A stretch of DNA of 64,000 nucleotides from Pantoea piersonii (GTDB lineage: Bacteria; Pseudomonadota; Gammaproteobacteria; Enterobacterales; Enterobacteriaceae): assembly GCF_003612015.1 (NCBI RefSeq), contig NZ_RARB01000003.1, forward strand, positions 270,023-334,022. The letters are read 5' to 3'. Positions 33,662-41,736 of the stretch are shown here, piece by piece (the stretch's first letter is position 1; every line of letters starts with the position of its first letter). The notes under the pieces were generated by a model. The model saw only the letters and a program-made list of their open reading frames with translations, made no database searches and was not told the origin of the DNA. The translations under genes were made by a program, and so were the position numbers.

Positions 33662-36112
33662 ATGCCAGGCTCTCTCCATCCCTGCGCGCTGGCGGTGGCC
33701 AGCGTCTGCGCTTCTCTGACGCCGGCCGCCGCGCTGGCGGAGACCTTTTCGTCGCTGCCGCCGCCGCCGTCGCTGGAGAGCAGCGGCGAACAGCAGCGTT
33801 ATATGCTGGAACTGGTGATTAACCAGCGTGAAAACGGCGCTATCGTACCGGTAGAAAGACGCGATGGCCGCTTGCTGGTGCGCGCGGGCGATCTGCAGCG
33901 CGCCGGCATCCCGGCCGAGAAGCTGCCGGACCCGCAGCTGGTCGACGTTACCCGCTGGAACGAAGTAAAAGCGGACTATGACGATCGGCGTCAGCGCCTG
34001 CTGTTAACGGTGCCGCCCGCGTGGCTGCCAGGCCAGGTAATCGGCGCAGCGCAAAACGGGCCGCGCTACCCTGGCCGCACCTCCACGGGGGCGCTGTTCA
34101 ATTACGACCTCTACGCCACCCGCACCGCCAACGCTGGCACGCGGCTGTCGGCCTGGAACGAGCTGCGCCTCTTCGGCTCCGCAGGCCAGTTTTCCAGCAA
34201 TGGCGTCTGGCAGCAGCAGATGGAAGGCCGCGCTCCCGCGCAGGACGACGGCTATATCCGCTACGACACCTGGTGGAGCAATGAGGATGAGAACAAGGTG
34301 ATCAGCTGGCGCGTCGGCGATCTCACCACCGATGCGCTGAGCTGGAGCAACAGCGTGCGTCTCGGCGGGATACAGATCGGCCGCGATTTTAGCGTGCGGC
34401 CCGATCTCGTGACCTACCCGCTACCGGCCTTTTCCGGTCAGGCCGCGGTGCCCTCCACCGTCGATCTCTTTATCAACGGCTACCAGTCCAGCCAGGCGAA
34501 CGTGCAGCCGGGTCCCTGGTCGCTGACTAACGTGCCCTTTGTCAACGGCGCAGGCGATGCGGTCATTACCACCACCGACGCGGTGGGACGCCGGGTGACG
34601 ACGACGCTGCCGTTTTATGTCTCCAGCACGCTGCTGAAAGCGGGCCTGAGCGACTACTCGTTTTCCGCTGGCGCGTTCCGCGAAAACTACGGTATTAAGA
34701 ACGTCGATTACGGCAACGCGGCGGCCAGCGGCTCGCTGCGCTACGGCGCGACCGACTGGCTAACGCTGGAGACCCATGCCGAAGGCAGCGACTCGCTGGC
34801 GATGGGCGGCGCGGGAGCGATGTTTCGCATCGGCAGCCTGGGTGTGCTAAACGGCGCGCTGGCGCAGAGCCAGATGAGCGGCGCAGCCGGAACGCAGTAC
34901 AGCTGGGGCTACCAGTACAACAACAGCTGGTTCAGCATCGGCACACAGCATACGCTGCGCAGCCGTGAATTCGGCAACCTGGCGCTGCTCAACAGTCGTA
35001 CCGGCAACAGCAACGCCAGCAATACCACTTACAGCCTGGCGCGCCGCAGCGCCCAGTACAACGCCAGCGTGTCGCTGAGCCAGTACGGCAGCCTCGGTGC
35101 GGCCTACATCGATATCAGCGGCGGCGACGGCCAGCATACGCGGCTGCTTAACCTTTCGTGGAGCAAAACGCTGTGGGGCAACGCCAGCCTCTACCTCTCC
35201 GCCAGTCGCGACCAGCAACAGGGCGCATGGAGCGGCGCGATGTCGCTGGTGATCCCGTTCGGCGAACACGGCAGCGCTTCGGTCAGCATGGAGCGCGACC
35301 AGCAGGGCGAAAACAATCAGCGCCTCTACCTGTCGCGCTCGATGCCGAGCGACGGCGGCTTCGCCTGGGATGCCTCCTGGGCTAATCAGGGCGGCGACAG
35401 CGGCGACTATCGCCAGGCGAGCCTGCGCTGGCGCAATAATAAAATCGACACCTCCGCAGGCTTTTACGGCGACGACGACTACAACACCCAGTGGGCGGAT
35501 CTCACGGGTTCGCTGGTGTTAATGGACAGCCAGGTGTTTGCCGCCAACGGTATCAACGACGCCTTTGTGGTAGTGAAAACCAGCTACCCCGACGTCAATG
35601 TGCGCTATGAAAACCAGTCGATGGGGCGCACTGACCGCAGCGGCTACCTGCTGGTGCCCTCGGTCAGCAGCTACTATCCGGCGAAGTATGATATCGATAC
35701 GCTCGATCTGCCCGCCGATATGACGACGCCGCAGGTTGAACAGCGCTTCGCGGTGAAACGCCAGAGCGGCTACCTGCTCCATTTTCCGGTAGAGAAGCTG
35801 CGCTCCGCCAGCGTGATCCTGCAGGACGCCGAGGGTCAGCCGCTGCCGGTCTCCAGCCAGGTGCTGCGCGAGGGCCAGGCGACCGAGTATGTCGGCTGGG
35901 ACGGCATCGCCTGGCTGGAAAACCTGCGCGCCAGCAACCCCCTTCGCGTCGCCACGCCGGACGGCCGCACCTGCAGCGCCGAGCTGACTATCGCCAGCGG
36001 CCAGCCGCAGGCGCTGAAAACCTATGGCCCGATTACCTGTCCGCTGCCGCCGCGACCGGCGGGCGCGCCGACTCCCAACCCCGATAACGCCACCTCAGGG
36101 ATCACACCATGA
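33662..36112 (+). CDS. Outer-membrane usher, Csu-type (CsuD-like)
   Basis: An 816-residue usher that forms the outer-membrane pore and assembly platform for the pilus. A signal peptide (about 1-26, ending ALA) and a short N-terminal chaperone-binding domain are followed by the 24-strand beta-barrel with an internal plug (about 215-300) and C-terminal domains. Length and the SVPSTVDLFINGY-like plug motif (AVPSTVDLFINGY) fit the FimD/CsuD family. The start directly follows the chaperone stop (TAAATG) and the stop overlaps the next ATG, so translation is coupled along the operon. Confidence 0.9.
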   Translation: MPGSLHPCALAVASVCASLTPAAALAETFSSLPPPPSLESSGEQQRYMLELVINQRENGAIVPVERRDGRLLVRAGDLQRAGIPAEKLPDPQLVDVTRWNEVKADYDDRRQRLLLTVPPAWLPGQVIGAAQNGPRYPGRTSTGALFNYDLYATRTANAGTRLSAWNELRLFGSAGQFSSNGVWQQQMEGRAPAQDDGYIRYDTWWSNEDENKVISWRVGDLTTDALSWSNSVRLGGIQIGRDFSVRPDLVTYPLPAFSGQAAVPSTVDLFINGYQSSQANVQPGPWSLTNVPFVNGAGDAVITTTDAVGRRVTTTLPFYVSSTLLKAGLSDYSFSAGAFRENYGIKNVDYGNAAASGSLRYGATDWLTLETHAEGSDSLAMGGAGAMFRIGSLGVLNGALAQSQMSGAAGTQYSWGYQYNNSWFSIGTQHTLRSREFGNLALLNSRTGNSNASNTTYSLARRSAQYNASVSLSQYGSLGAAYIDISGGDGQHTRLLNLSWSKTLWGNASLYLSASRDQQQGAWSGAMSLVIPFGEHGSASVSMERDQQGENNQRLYLSRSMPSDGGFAWDASWANQGGDSGDYRQASLRWRNNKIDTSAGFYGDDDYNTQWADLTGSLVLMDSQVFAANGINDAFVVVKTSYPDVNVRYENQSMGRTDRSGYLLVPSVSSYYPAKYDIDTLDLPADMTTPQVEQRFAVKRQSGYLLHFPVEKLRSASVILQDAEGQPLPVSSQVLREGQATEYVGWDGIAWLENLRASNPLRVATPDGRTCSAELTIASGQPQALKTYGPITCPLPPRPAGAPTPNPDNATSGITP

Positions 36113-37083
36113 AAAAAATGCTGCTGCTGATGCTGCTGATGCTTTTCCCGACGCTGTCGCGCGCCGCCTGCACCCTGCCCAGCTCGACCGCCAGCTTTGG
36201 CTCAGTCACGACCTTCGTGGTGAACAGCACGACAGAGGCGACCTCGACCAACGCCAACGTCAACTGTGGGGCCGGCTCGTCACTCTCGCTGCTGGGCAAT
36301 AACCAGATCACCTTTCAGCTTACCGGCGCCACCAACGTCAGCGGTACGCGCGGCATCCTTAAGCGCAGCGGCGATACCGGCACGGACAATATTCCCGTCC
36401 AGCTCTGCGTCGACAGCGCCTGCGCAACGGAGCTGACTATCGGCGGTGCCGCCCATGTCTTCAGCCAGTCGGTGCTGGTTAATCTCGCCGGACTGCTGGG
36501 CAGCCTCAACTTCGCCATTCCGGTCTATCTGCGCACCGTACCGGGTCAGACGGTCGCCGCCGGCACCTATACCACCACGCTTAACCTGGCGGTAACCTAT
36601 AACGTCTGCACAAGCATCGGCGTCGGCAATCTCTGCCTGACGCCGCAGAGCGGCAGCGGCGTGATCCCCATCGCCGTCACCCTGGTCGTCACCAATGACT
36701 GCACCACCATTACCGCGCCCAATATCAGCTTTGGCAGCGCGCCGCTGGTCGGCAGTTTTTCCGCCGTCTCGCAGACGATTAACGTGGTATGCAGCAAAGG
36801 CAGCACCTACACGGTGGGATTAAGCAACGGCAGCTATGTCAACGGCACGCAGCGCCAGATGGCGAGCGGCGCGAACCGGTTGAGCTATGAGATTTACAAG
36901 GGGACCAGCAGCAACCGCTGGGGGCCGAGCGGCACCGATCGCTACAGCAGCGCCAGCGCCACCAGCGTCAGTACGGATGGAGTGACGCGCGGCTATAACT
37001 ACACCGCGCGCATACTCACCACGCAGACCACGCCGCCCGCAGGAAACTACACGGACAGCGTGGTGGTGGATGTGTCGTTTTAA
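36109..37083 (+). CDS. Csu-type tip adhesin with two SCPU domains (CsuE-like)
   Basis: A 324-residue protein with signal peptide 1-19 and two tandem spore-coat-U domains (about 20-165 and 175-324), the arrangement of CsuE, the two-domain tip adhesin whose hydrophobic fingers bind plastics and other dry surfaces. The cysteines (in ACTLPSS, VNCGAG, NDCTTI and VVCSKG) are in family positions. The start overlaps the usher stop (ATGA). Its TAA overlaps the TAA of the convergent MFS gene. Confidence 0.87.
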   Translation: MKKMLLLMLLMLFPTLSRAACTLPSSTASFGSVTTFVVNSTTEATSTNANVNCGAGSSLSLLGNNQITFQLTGATNVSGTRGILKRSGDTGTDNIPVQLCVDSACATELTIGGAAHVFSQSVLVNLAGLLGSLNFAIPVYLRTVPGQTVAAGTYTTTLNLAVTYNVCTSIGVGNLCLTPQSGSGVIPIAVTLVVTNDCTTITAPNISFGSAPLVGSFSAVSQTINVVCSKGSTYTVGLSNGSYVNGTQRQMASGANRLSYEIYKGTSSNRWGPSGTDRYSSASATSVSTDGVTRGYNYTARILTTQTTPPAGNYTDSVVVDVSF

Positions 37084-38402
37084 ACGGAGGCGCCAGCGGC
37101 GGCGGTGCTGCTGCGTCGCGCGCGATACTGTTTGACCATGCGTCCAATCAGCAGCGTGCCGATCAGACCGCAAACGGCGGCAAAAGTGAGCCATACGCCG
37201 GGCATCGCTTTATCGCCGGTGGCGTGGATCAGATAGCTGGAGATAGCGGGCGTAAAGCCGCCGAACAGCGCGGTCGCCAGACTATAGGCGAGCGAGAAAC
37301 CTGAGGCGCGCACTTCGGCAGGCATAATTTCCGCCAGATAGACCACCATTGCGCCGTTGTAGCTGGCGTAGAGGAACGAGAGCCAGAGCTCAGCTTCCAT
37401 CAGATGGGCGAAGGTCGGCGATCCTACCAGCCAGTGCAGCACCGGCCAGGTGGTGACGATCATCAGCAGCGTAAAGGTAATCAACAGCGGGCGGCGGCCG
37501 ATACGGTCCGACAGCGCGCCCATTACCGGCAGCCAGAACAGGTTGGAGATGCCGATGCACAGCGTGACCAGAAAGCTCTCTTTGTCACTCATCATCAGCA
37601 CGGTTTTGCCGAAGGTGGGCGTAAAGGCAGTGATCATATAGAACATAACGGTGGTGGTGACCACCATCAGCATTCCCGCCAGCACCAGTGCCCAGTTGCT
37701 CGCCAGCGAGCGCATAATATCCCGCATGCTGGGATGGTGTTTGCGCTGGCTAAAGGCTTCGGTCTCTTCCAGCATACGGCGGATCCAGAACAGAAACGGC
37801 ACGATCATACAGCCGATGAAGAAAGGAATACGCCAGCCCCAGTCCGTCACCGCCTCTTTTGCCAGCAGATGGTTGATCAGCAAGCCGAGCAGCGCAGCGA
37901 AGATCACCGCGATCTGCTGACTGCCCGACTGCCAGCTGACGAAAAAGCCTTTACGTCCTTTCGGCGCAACCTCCGCCAGATAGACCGAGACGCCGCCCAG
38001 CTCCACGCCAGCAGAGAAGCCCTGCAGCAGACGGCCCAGCAGGATGAGGATCGGCGCGGCGGCGCCCAGCGTGGCGTAGCCCGGCACTACCGCGATGGTG
38101 AGCGTGCCTATCGCCATCAGCCCCAGCGTTAACAGCAGCCCTTTACGACGGCCATGATGGTCGATATAGGCACCAAGCACGATGGCGCCCAGCGGCCGCA
38201 TTAAAAAGCCAGCGCCGAAGGTCATCAGGGTTAACATCAGAGAGGCGAATGGGTCGTCGCCTGGGAAAAAGGTTTTCGATATGGCGGTGGCATAATAGCC
38301 AAACACCATAAAGTCATACATTTCAAGGAAGTTACCGCTGGTAACGTTAAAGATGGTTCGAGCGCTGCCCTGAGGCTTTTGTAAAGGTGAAGTGTGACTC
38401 AT
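37080..38402 (-). CDS. MFS symporter, citrate/tricarballylate type (MHS family)
   Basis: A 440-residue transporter of the metabolite:H+ symporter family with 12 helices. The N-terminal SGNFLEMYDFMVFGYYA and the GRLLQGFSAGVELGGVSVYLAE segment are very close to Salmonella CitA/TcuC, so citrate, tricarballylate or a related tricarboxylate is the likely substrate. No catabolic gene or regulator stands next to it. Its stop overlaps that of the pilus adhesin. Start ATG at 38402 after AGGAAGCC. Confidence 0.87.
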   Translation of the reverse strand: MSHTSPLQKPQGSARTIFNVTSGNFLEMYDFMVFGYYATAISKTFFPGDDPFASLMLTLMTFGAGFLMRPLGAIVLGAYIDHHGRRKGLLLTLGLMAIGTLTIAVVPGYATLGAAAPILILLGRLLQGFSAGVELGGVSVYLAEVAPKGRKGFFVSWQSGSQQIAVIFAALLGLLINHLLAKEAVTDWGWRIPFFIGCMIVPFLFWIRRMLEETEAFSQRKHHPSMRDIMRSLASNWALVLAGMLMVVTTTVMFYMITAFTPTFGKTVLMMSDKESFLVTLCIGISNLFWLPVMGALSDRIGRRPLLITFTLLMIVTTWPVLHWLVGSPTFAHLMEAELWLSFLYASYNGAMVVYLAEIMPAEVRASGFSLAYSLATALFGGFTPAISSYLIHATGDKAMPGVWLTFAAVCGLIGTLLIGRMVKQYRARRSSTAAAGASV

Positions 38403-38644
38403 AGTGGCTTCCTGCGTTTTTTTCCCCTTTTAGCCTGCCTGAGCCGGGAATAATGTGACATACCTCACCATTGCACTTTACAATCGCGAAACCAAAAGTA
38501 ACAAATAATTAACCCCGCAATTATGCAGCATAATTCACCATTAAATGCCGCACTCCCCCTCTCTCCTCTCTGACGGGCAGCCTCCAGAGGCCGCTCGCCT
38601 GCGCAGCCGCAAAACCATAAACAGCGCCCTCGCCGCCAAAAACA

Positions 38645-38672
38645 AAAAGGGCAGCCGTCTGGCTACCCTTTT
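38645..38672 (-). terminator. exbBD terminator
   Basis: AAAAGGG and AGCC pair with GGCT and CCCTTTT across one mismatch, with a GTCT loop. On the minus strand the stem is followed by TTTTTGTTTTTGG. Strong intrinsic terminator 22 bp after exbD. The remaining ~240 bp up to the MFS gene hold only its promoter region. Confidence 0.8.
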
Positions 38673-38694
38673 CAATTTGCATCTGCTTGCCCGC

Positions 38695-39117
38695 TTATTT
38701 TGCGGCGGTTTCCATGCCCATCAGGCCGATCTTGAGATAGCCCGCGGCGCGCAGCTTATCCATCACGCTCATCAGGGTTTCATAATCCACCGACTTGTCG
38801 GCCTGGAAGAAGATCGTCGTCTCTTTATTGCCTGCGGTCTGGCTGTTCAGCACGTTGACCAGCGTCTCCGGCGTGACCGGATCGTTGCCGATAAAGAGCT
38901 GCTTGTCGGCCTTAATCGACAGATAGACTGGCTTCTCCGGCCGCGGCTGCGGCGCGCTGGTCGAGGCGGGCAGATTAACGCGAACATCCACGGTTGCCAG
39001 CGGCGCGGCCACCATAAAGATGATCAGCAGAACCAGCATAACGTCGATAAACGGCGTTACGTTGATTTCATGCATTTCGCCATCGCTTTCCAGGTCGTCG
39101 TTTAATCGCATCGCCAT
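38695..39117 (-). CDS. exbD: TonB energy-transducing protein ExbD
   Basis: A 140-residue inner-membrane protein with one N-terminal membrane helix (about 23-43) carrying the essential proton-path Asp in NVTPFIDVMLVLL, and a periplasmic domain. It works with ExbB and TonB to power outer-membrane uptake of iron chelates and vitamin B12. It starts 3 bp after exbB. Confidence 0.96.
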   Translation of the reverse strand: MAMRLNDDLESDGEMHEINVTPFIDVMLVLLIIFMVAAPLATVDVRVNLPASTSAPQPRPEKPVYLSIKADKQLFIGNDPVTPETLVNVLNSQTAGNKETTIFFQADKSVDYETLMSVMDKLRAAGYLKIGLMGMETAAK

Positions 39118-39120
39118 GAC

Positions 39121-39864
39121 TTAACCTACGCGTAATTTCTGAGCGGTCGGGCGAGCGTCAGCGCTTTTCGCGTTAAGGTTGCCCAGGTCGATATCGCGGC
39201 TCTGCAGCAGCAGGATTTGCGCGGCCACGTCGCCCAGCGACGCTTTATAGCCCGCAATCATGCGTGCAAAGACGTTGTAGATCACTACCGCAGGGATCGC
39301 TGCGACCAGACCGATGGCGGTTGCCAGCAGCGCTTCGGCAATGCCGGGGGCGACAACGGCCAGGTTGGTGGTCTGCGTCTGCGCGATGCCGATAAAGCTG
39401 TTCATGATGCCCCATACCGTGCCGAACAGGCCGATAAAGGGTGAGACGGAACCGATAGTGGCGAGGAAGCCGTTACCGCGTCCGGCGTGGCGGCTGAAGG
39501 CGGCGACGCGGCGCTCAAGGCGGAAGCTGGTGCGCTCTTTAATACCGTCGGTATCTTCTGCGCCCGCGGAGAGTTCAATCTCGTTTTGCGCGTCATTAAG
39601 CAGGACTGCGCTGTGGCTGTGGCTTTTGAACTGCGCGGCGGCACGGGCGGCGTCGCCTAAGTTACGGGCTTCGCCCAGCGCCATCTGCTCACTTTTTAAT
39701 CGGCGCTTTGCCGCGCTAAGCTCGGCATACTTTCCAAAAAAAATCGCCCAGGTCACGACCGACGCCAGCAACAGGCCGATCATTACCACTTTTACCACGA
39801 TATCAGCATGTTGATACATGCCCCAAACAGAGAGATCCGTTTGCATCAAGTCACTGGCTACCAC
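39121..39864 (-). CDS. exbB: TonB energy-transducing protein ExbB
   Basis: A 247-residue inner-membrane protein with three membrane helices, forming the pentameric proton channel of the TonB system. The sequence LMQTDLSVWGMYQHADIVVK at the N-terminus is that of E. coli ExbB. The start is GTG at 39864, as in E. coli, with GGAG upstream; the internal ATG six codons later is less likely. The long conserved block from GFLATIGSVSPF to YNVFARMI contains helices 2 and 3. Iron control is expected (Fur-like site upstream). Confidence 0.96.
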   Translation of the reverse strand: MVASDLMQTDLSVWGMYQHADIVVKVVMIGLLLASVVTWAIFFGKYAELSAAKRRLKSEQMALGEARNLGDAARAAAQFKSHSHSAVLLNDAQNEIELSAGAEDTDGIKERTSFRLERRVAAFSRHAGRGNGFLATIGSVSPFIGLFGTVWGIMNSFIGIAQTQTTNLAVVAPGIAEALLATAIGLVAAIPAVVIYNVFARMIAGYKASLGDVAAQILLLQSRDIDLGNLNAKSADARPTAQKLRVG

Positions 39865-39932
39865 GCTGCGTCTCCAACTTCATATGCAGGAATAATGGAT
39901 AAGCGCGAATAATAGCAAAAAACGAGCGAATT

Positions 39933-39953
39933 GATAGTAGTTCTCATTACTAT
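39933..39953 (-). promoter_or_regulatory. Fur-box-like site upstream of exbB
   Basis: The stretch from 39933 matches the 19-bp Fur consensus at about 12 positions and contains a perfect inverted repeat ATAGTA-N8-TACTAT (39934-39953), 70-90 bp before exbB. exbBD is a classical Fur-repressed operon. Confidence 0.55.
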
Positions 39954-40066
39954 TTACAAAGTACAGGGACGGTATACCCGATCGTTACTGACATTTTATG
40001 ACACTTTTCGGGTCGATTTCAGAAATGTGATTTCCTGTATAAATTTATTAAAACATCGTTTCAAAA

Positions 40067-40082
40067 TGTGAGCTTGTTCATT
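40067..40082 (+). promoter_or_regulatory. CRP-like site upstream of TRAP operon
   Basis: TGTGAGCTTGTTCATT has the form TGTGA-N6-TCATT and matches the CRP core at 8 of 10 positions. It lies about 115-130 bp before dctP in the 332-bp divergent region between exbB and dctP (39865-40196), which otherwise holds only the Fur-like site and AT-rich promoter sequence. Confidence 0.35.
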
Positions 40083-40196
40083 CAATTCACATTGCCGCAT
40101 TTTCAGCCAGCGCGTTTTGCCTATTCTGGCAACACGCGGGCCGCCTCCTCTGCCGCACAATACCTGTGCCCTCCTCTACCTGCCTGGAGAAAAATA

Positions 40197-41174
40197 ATGA
40201 GAATGAATAAATGGATCCTTGCCGCTTCCGTCTCTGCGGCGCTCGCCCTGAACGCGACATCGGCGTCGGCGAAGGTATTAAAAGTGGCGGAGGTTCAGCC
40301 CGCCGGCTACCCCACCGTCGTGGCCCTGCAGCATATGGGCGACAAGCTGAAACAGGCCACCAGCGGACGCCTGGAGATGAAAGTCTATGCAGGCGGGGTG
40401 CTGGGCGATGAAGATCAAACGCTGCAGCAGGTGCAGCTCGGCGCGATCGATATGATCCGCGTCTCGCTGGCGCCGGTCACCACCATCGCGCCCGAAACCA
40501 GCGTGCTGACGCTGCCCTATATCTTTCGCGACGTGGACCATATGCATAAGGTGCTGGACGGCGAAGTCGGCAAACAGATTGTCGACAAGTTCGACGCCGA
40601 TGCCAACGCGCGCATGGTGTTTCTCGGCTGGACCGACGCGGGCGAGCGCAACATGATCACCAAAAAGCCGCTCAGCAAACCAGAGGATCTCAAAGGCATG
40701 AAGATCCGCGTGCAGAACAGCGCCATTTCGCTGGCGACCCTGAAAGCGATGGGAGCGAACCCGGTGGCAATGGGGGTCAGCGAAGTATTTAGCGCCATGC
40801 AGACCGGCGTGGTGGACGGTACGGAGAACAATCCGCCAACCTTCGTCGCGCATAACTACCTACCGGTAGCGAAGTTCTACACCCTGACCGGCCACTTTAT
40901 CCAGCCGGAGATGATCCTCTTCTCAAAAACCTCGTGGGCGCGTCTGTCGCCGGAGGATCAGACGCTGCTGAAGAAGCTCGGCAAAGAGGCGCAGGATGAA
41001 GAGCGTCAGCTGTGGGCAACCTACACCCAACAGTCGATCGAGAAGATGAAAGCGGGCGGCGTCACTTTTCAGGAGACCGACAGAGACTACTTTATGAAAG
41101 CCACGCAGCCGGTTCGCGATCGGTTTGGCGGCGCATACAGCGAACTGATGGCGCAAATAGCCGACGTTAAATAA
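40197..41174 (+). CDS. TRAP transporter substrate-binding protein DctP
   Basis: A 325-residue periplasmic binding protein of the DctP/TRAP family with signal peptide 1-25 (SASA). The carboxylate-clamping arginine is in GMKIRVQNS, and the NPVAMGVSEVFSAMQTGVVDGTENNPPTF segment is the family hallmark. Substrates of such proteins are organic acids, including C4-dicarboxylates and sugar acids; which one cannot be told here. The start at 40197 is set by GGAG seven bases upstream and by the signal peptide; the open frame upstream is spurious. It is the first gene of dctPQM. Confidence 0.9.
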   Translation: MRMNKWILAASVSAALALNATSASAKVLKVAEVQPAGYPTVVALQHMGDKLKQATSGRLEMKVYAGGVLGDEDQTLQQVQLGAIDMIRVSLAPVTTIAPETSVLTLPYIFRDVDHMHKVLDGEVGKQIVDKFDADANARMVFLGWTDAGERNMITKKPLSKPEDLKGMKIRVQNSAISLATLKAMGANPVAMGVSEVFSAMQTGVVDGTENNPPTFVAHNYLPVAKFYTLTGHFIQPEMILFSKTSWARLSPEDQTLLKKLGKEAQDEERQLWATYTQQSIEKMKAGGVTFQETDRDYFMKATQPVRDRFGGAYSELMAQIADVK

Positions 41175-41220
41175 CCCACCGCCGCCGCGCATTCGACGCG
41201 GCGTTATTCAGGTAACGCAT

Positions 41221-41727
41221 ATGACCCGATACTCTCGTCTGATGGATGGGCTCTATCTGCTGTGCATGGGCATCGCCGCCGTCGCGCTGTTGGTGATGGT
41301 GACGGTGATCCCCATCGGCATTTTCGCCCGCTATGTATTAAACGGCGCGCTGGCGTGGCCCGAGCCGGTCGCCATTGTCTGCATGATCATTTTTACCTTT
41401 ATCGGCGCGCCGGTGGGTTTTCGCGCCGGTACGCATATCTGCGTCTCGATGGTGACGGATCGCCTGCCGCCTACCGCGCAGCGGCTGATGCTGCGCCTGT
41501 GCGATCTGCTGATGGTGGCGACCTGTCTGGTGATCTTCCAGGCGAGCTACAACCTCTGCCTGGCGATGTGGATCCAGCCGCTCGCCTCGCTGCCTGCGGT
41601 GACCTACGGCGAGATGTATTTGCCGATCCCCATCGGCGCGCTGTTTACCCTGTTGTTCGTGATTGAGCGGCTGCTGAATGGCGATCAAAGCCAGCGGCCA
41701 GTGGTGATTTTAGGCGGCACCCATTAA
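41221..41727 (+). CDS. TRAP transporter small permease DctQ
   Basis: A 168-residue membrane protein with four predicted helices, the DctQ subunit of a tripartite ATP-independent periplasmic transporter. It starts ATG after CAGGTAA, 46 bp downstream of dctP, and is followed after 9 bp by dctM. The conserved ARYVLNGALAWPEPVA region links helices 1 and 2. Confidence 0.88.
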   Translation: MTRYSRLMDGLYLLCMGIAAVALLVMVTVIPIGIFARYVLNGALAWPEPVAIVCMIIFTFIGAPVGFRAGTHICVSMVTDRLPPTAQRLMLRLCDLLMVATCLVIFQASYNLCLAMWIQPLASLPAVTYGEMYLPIPIGALFTLLFVIERLLNGDQSQRPVVILGGTH

Positions 41728-41736
41728 GGAGCGACC

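Noticed and set aside
38695..39864. Possible tolQ/tolR instead of exbB/exbD
   Set aside because: The ExbB N-terminus LMQTDLSVWGMYQHAD, the GTG start, the linkage toward metC and the Fur-like site fit exbBD; no tolA, tolB or pal is adjacent.
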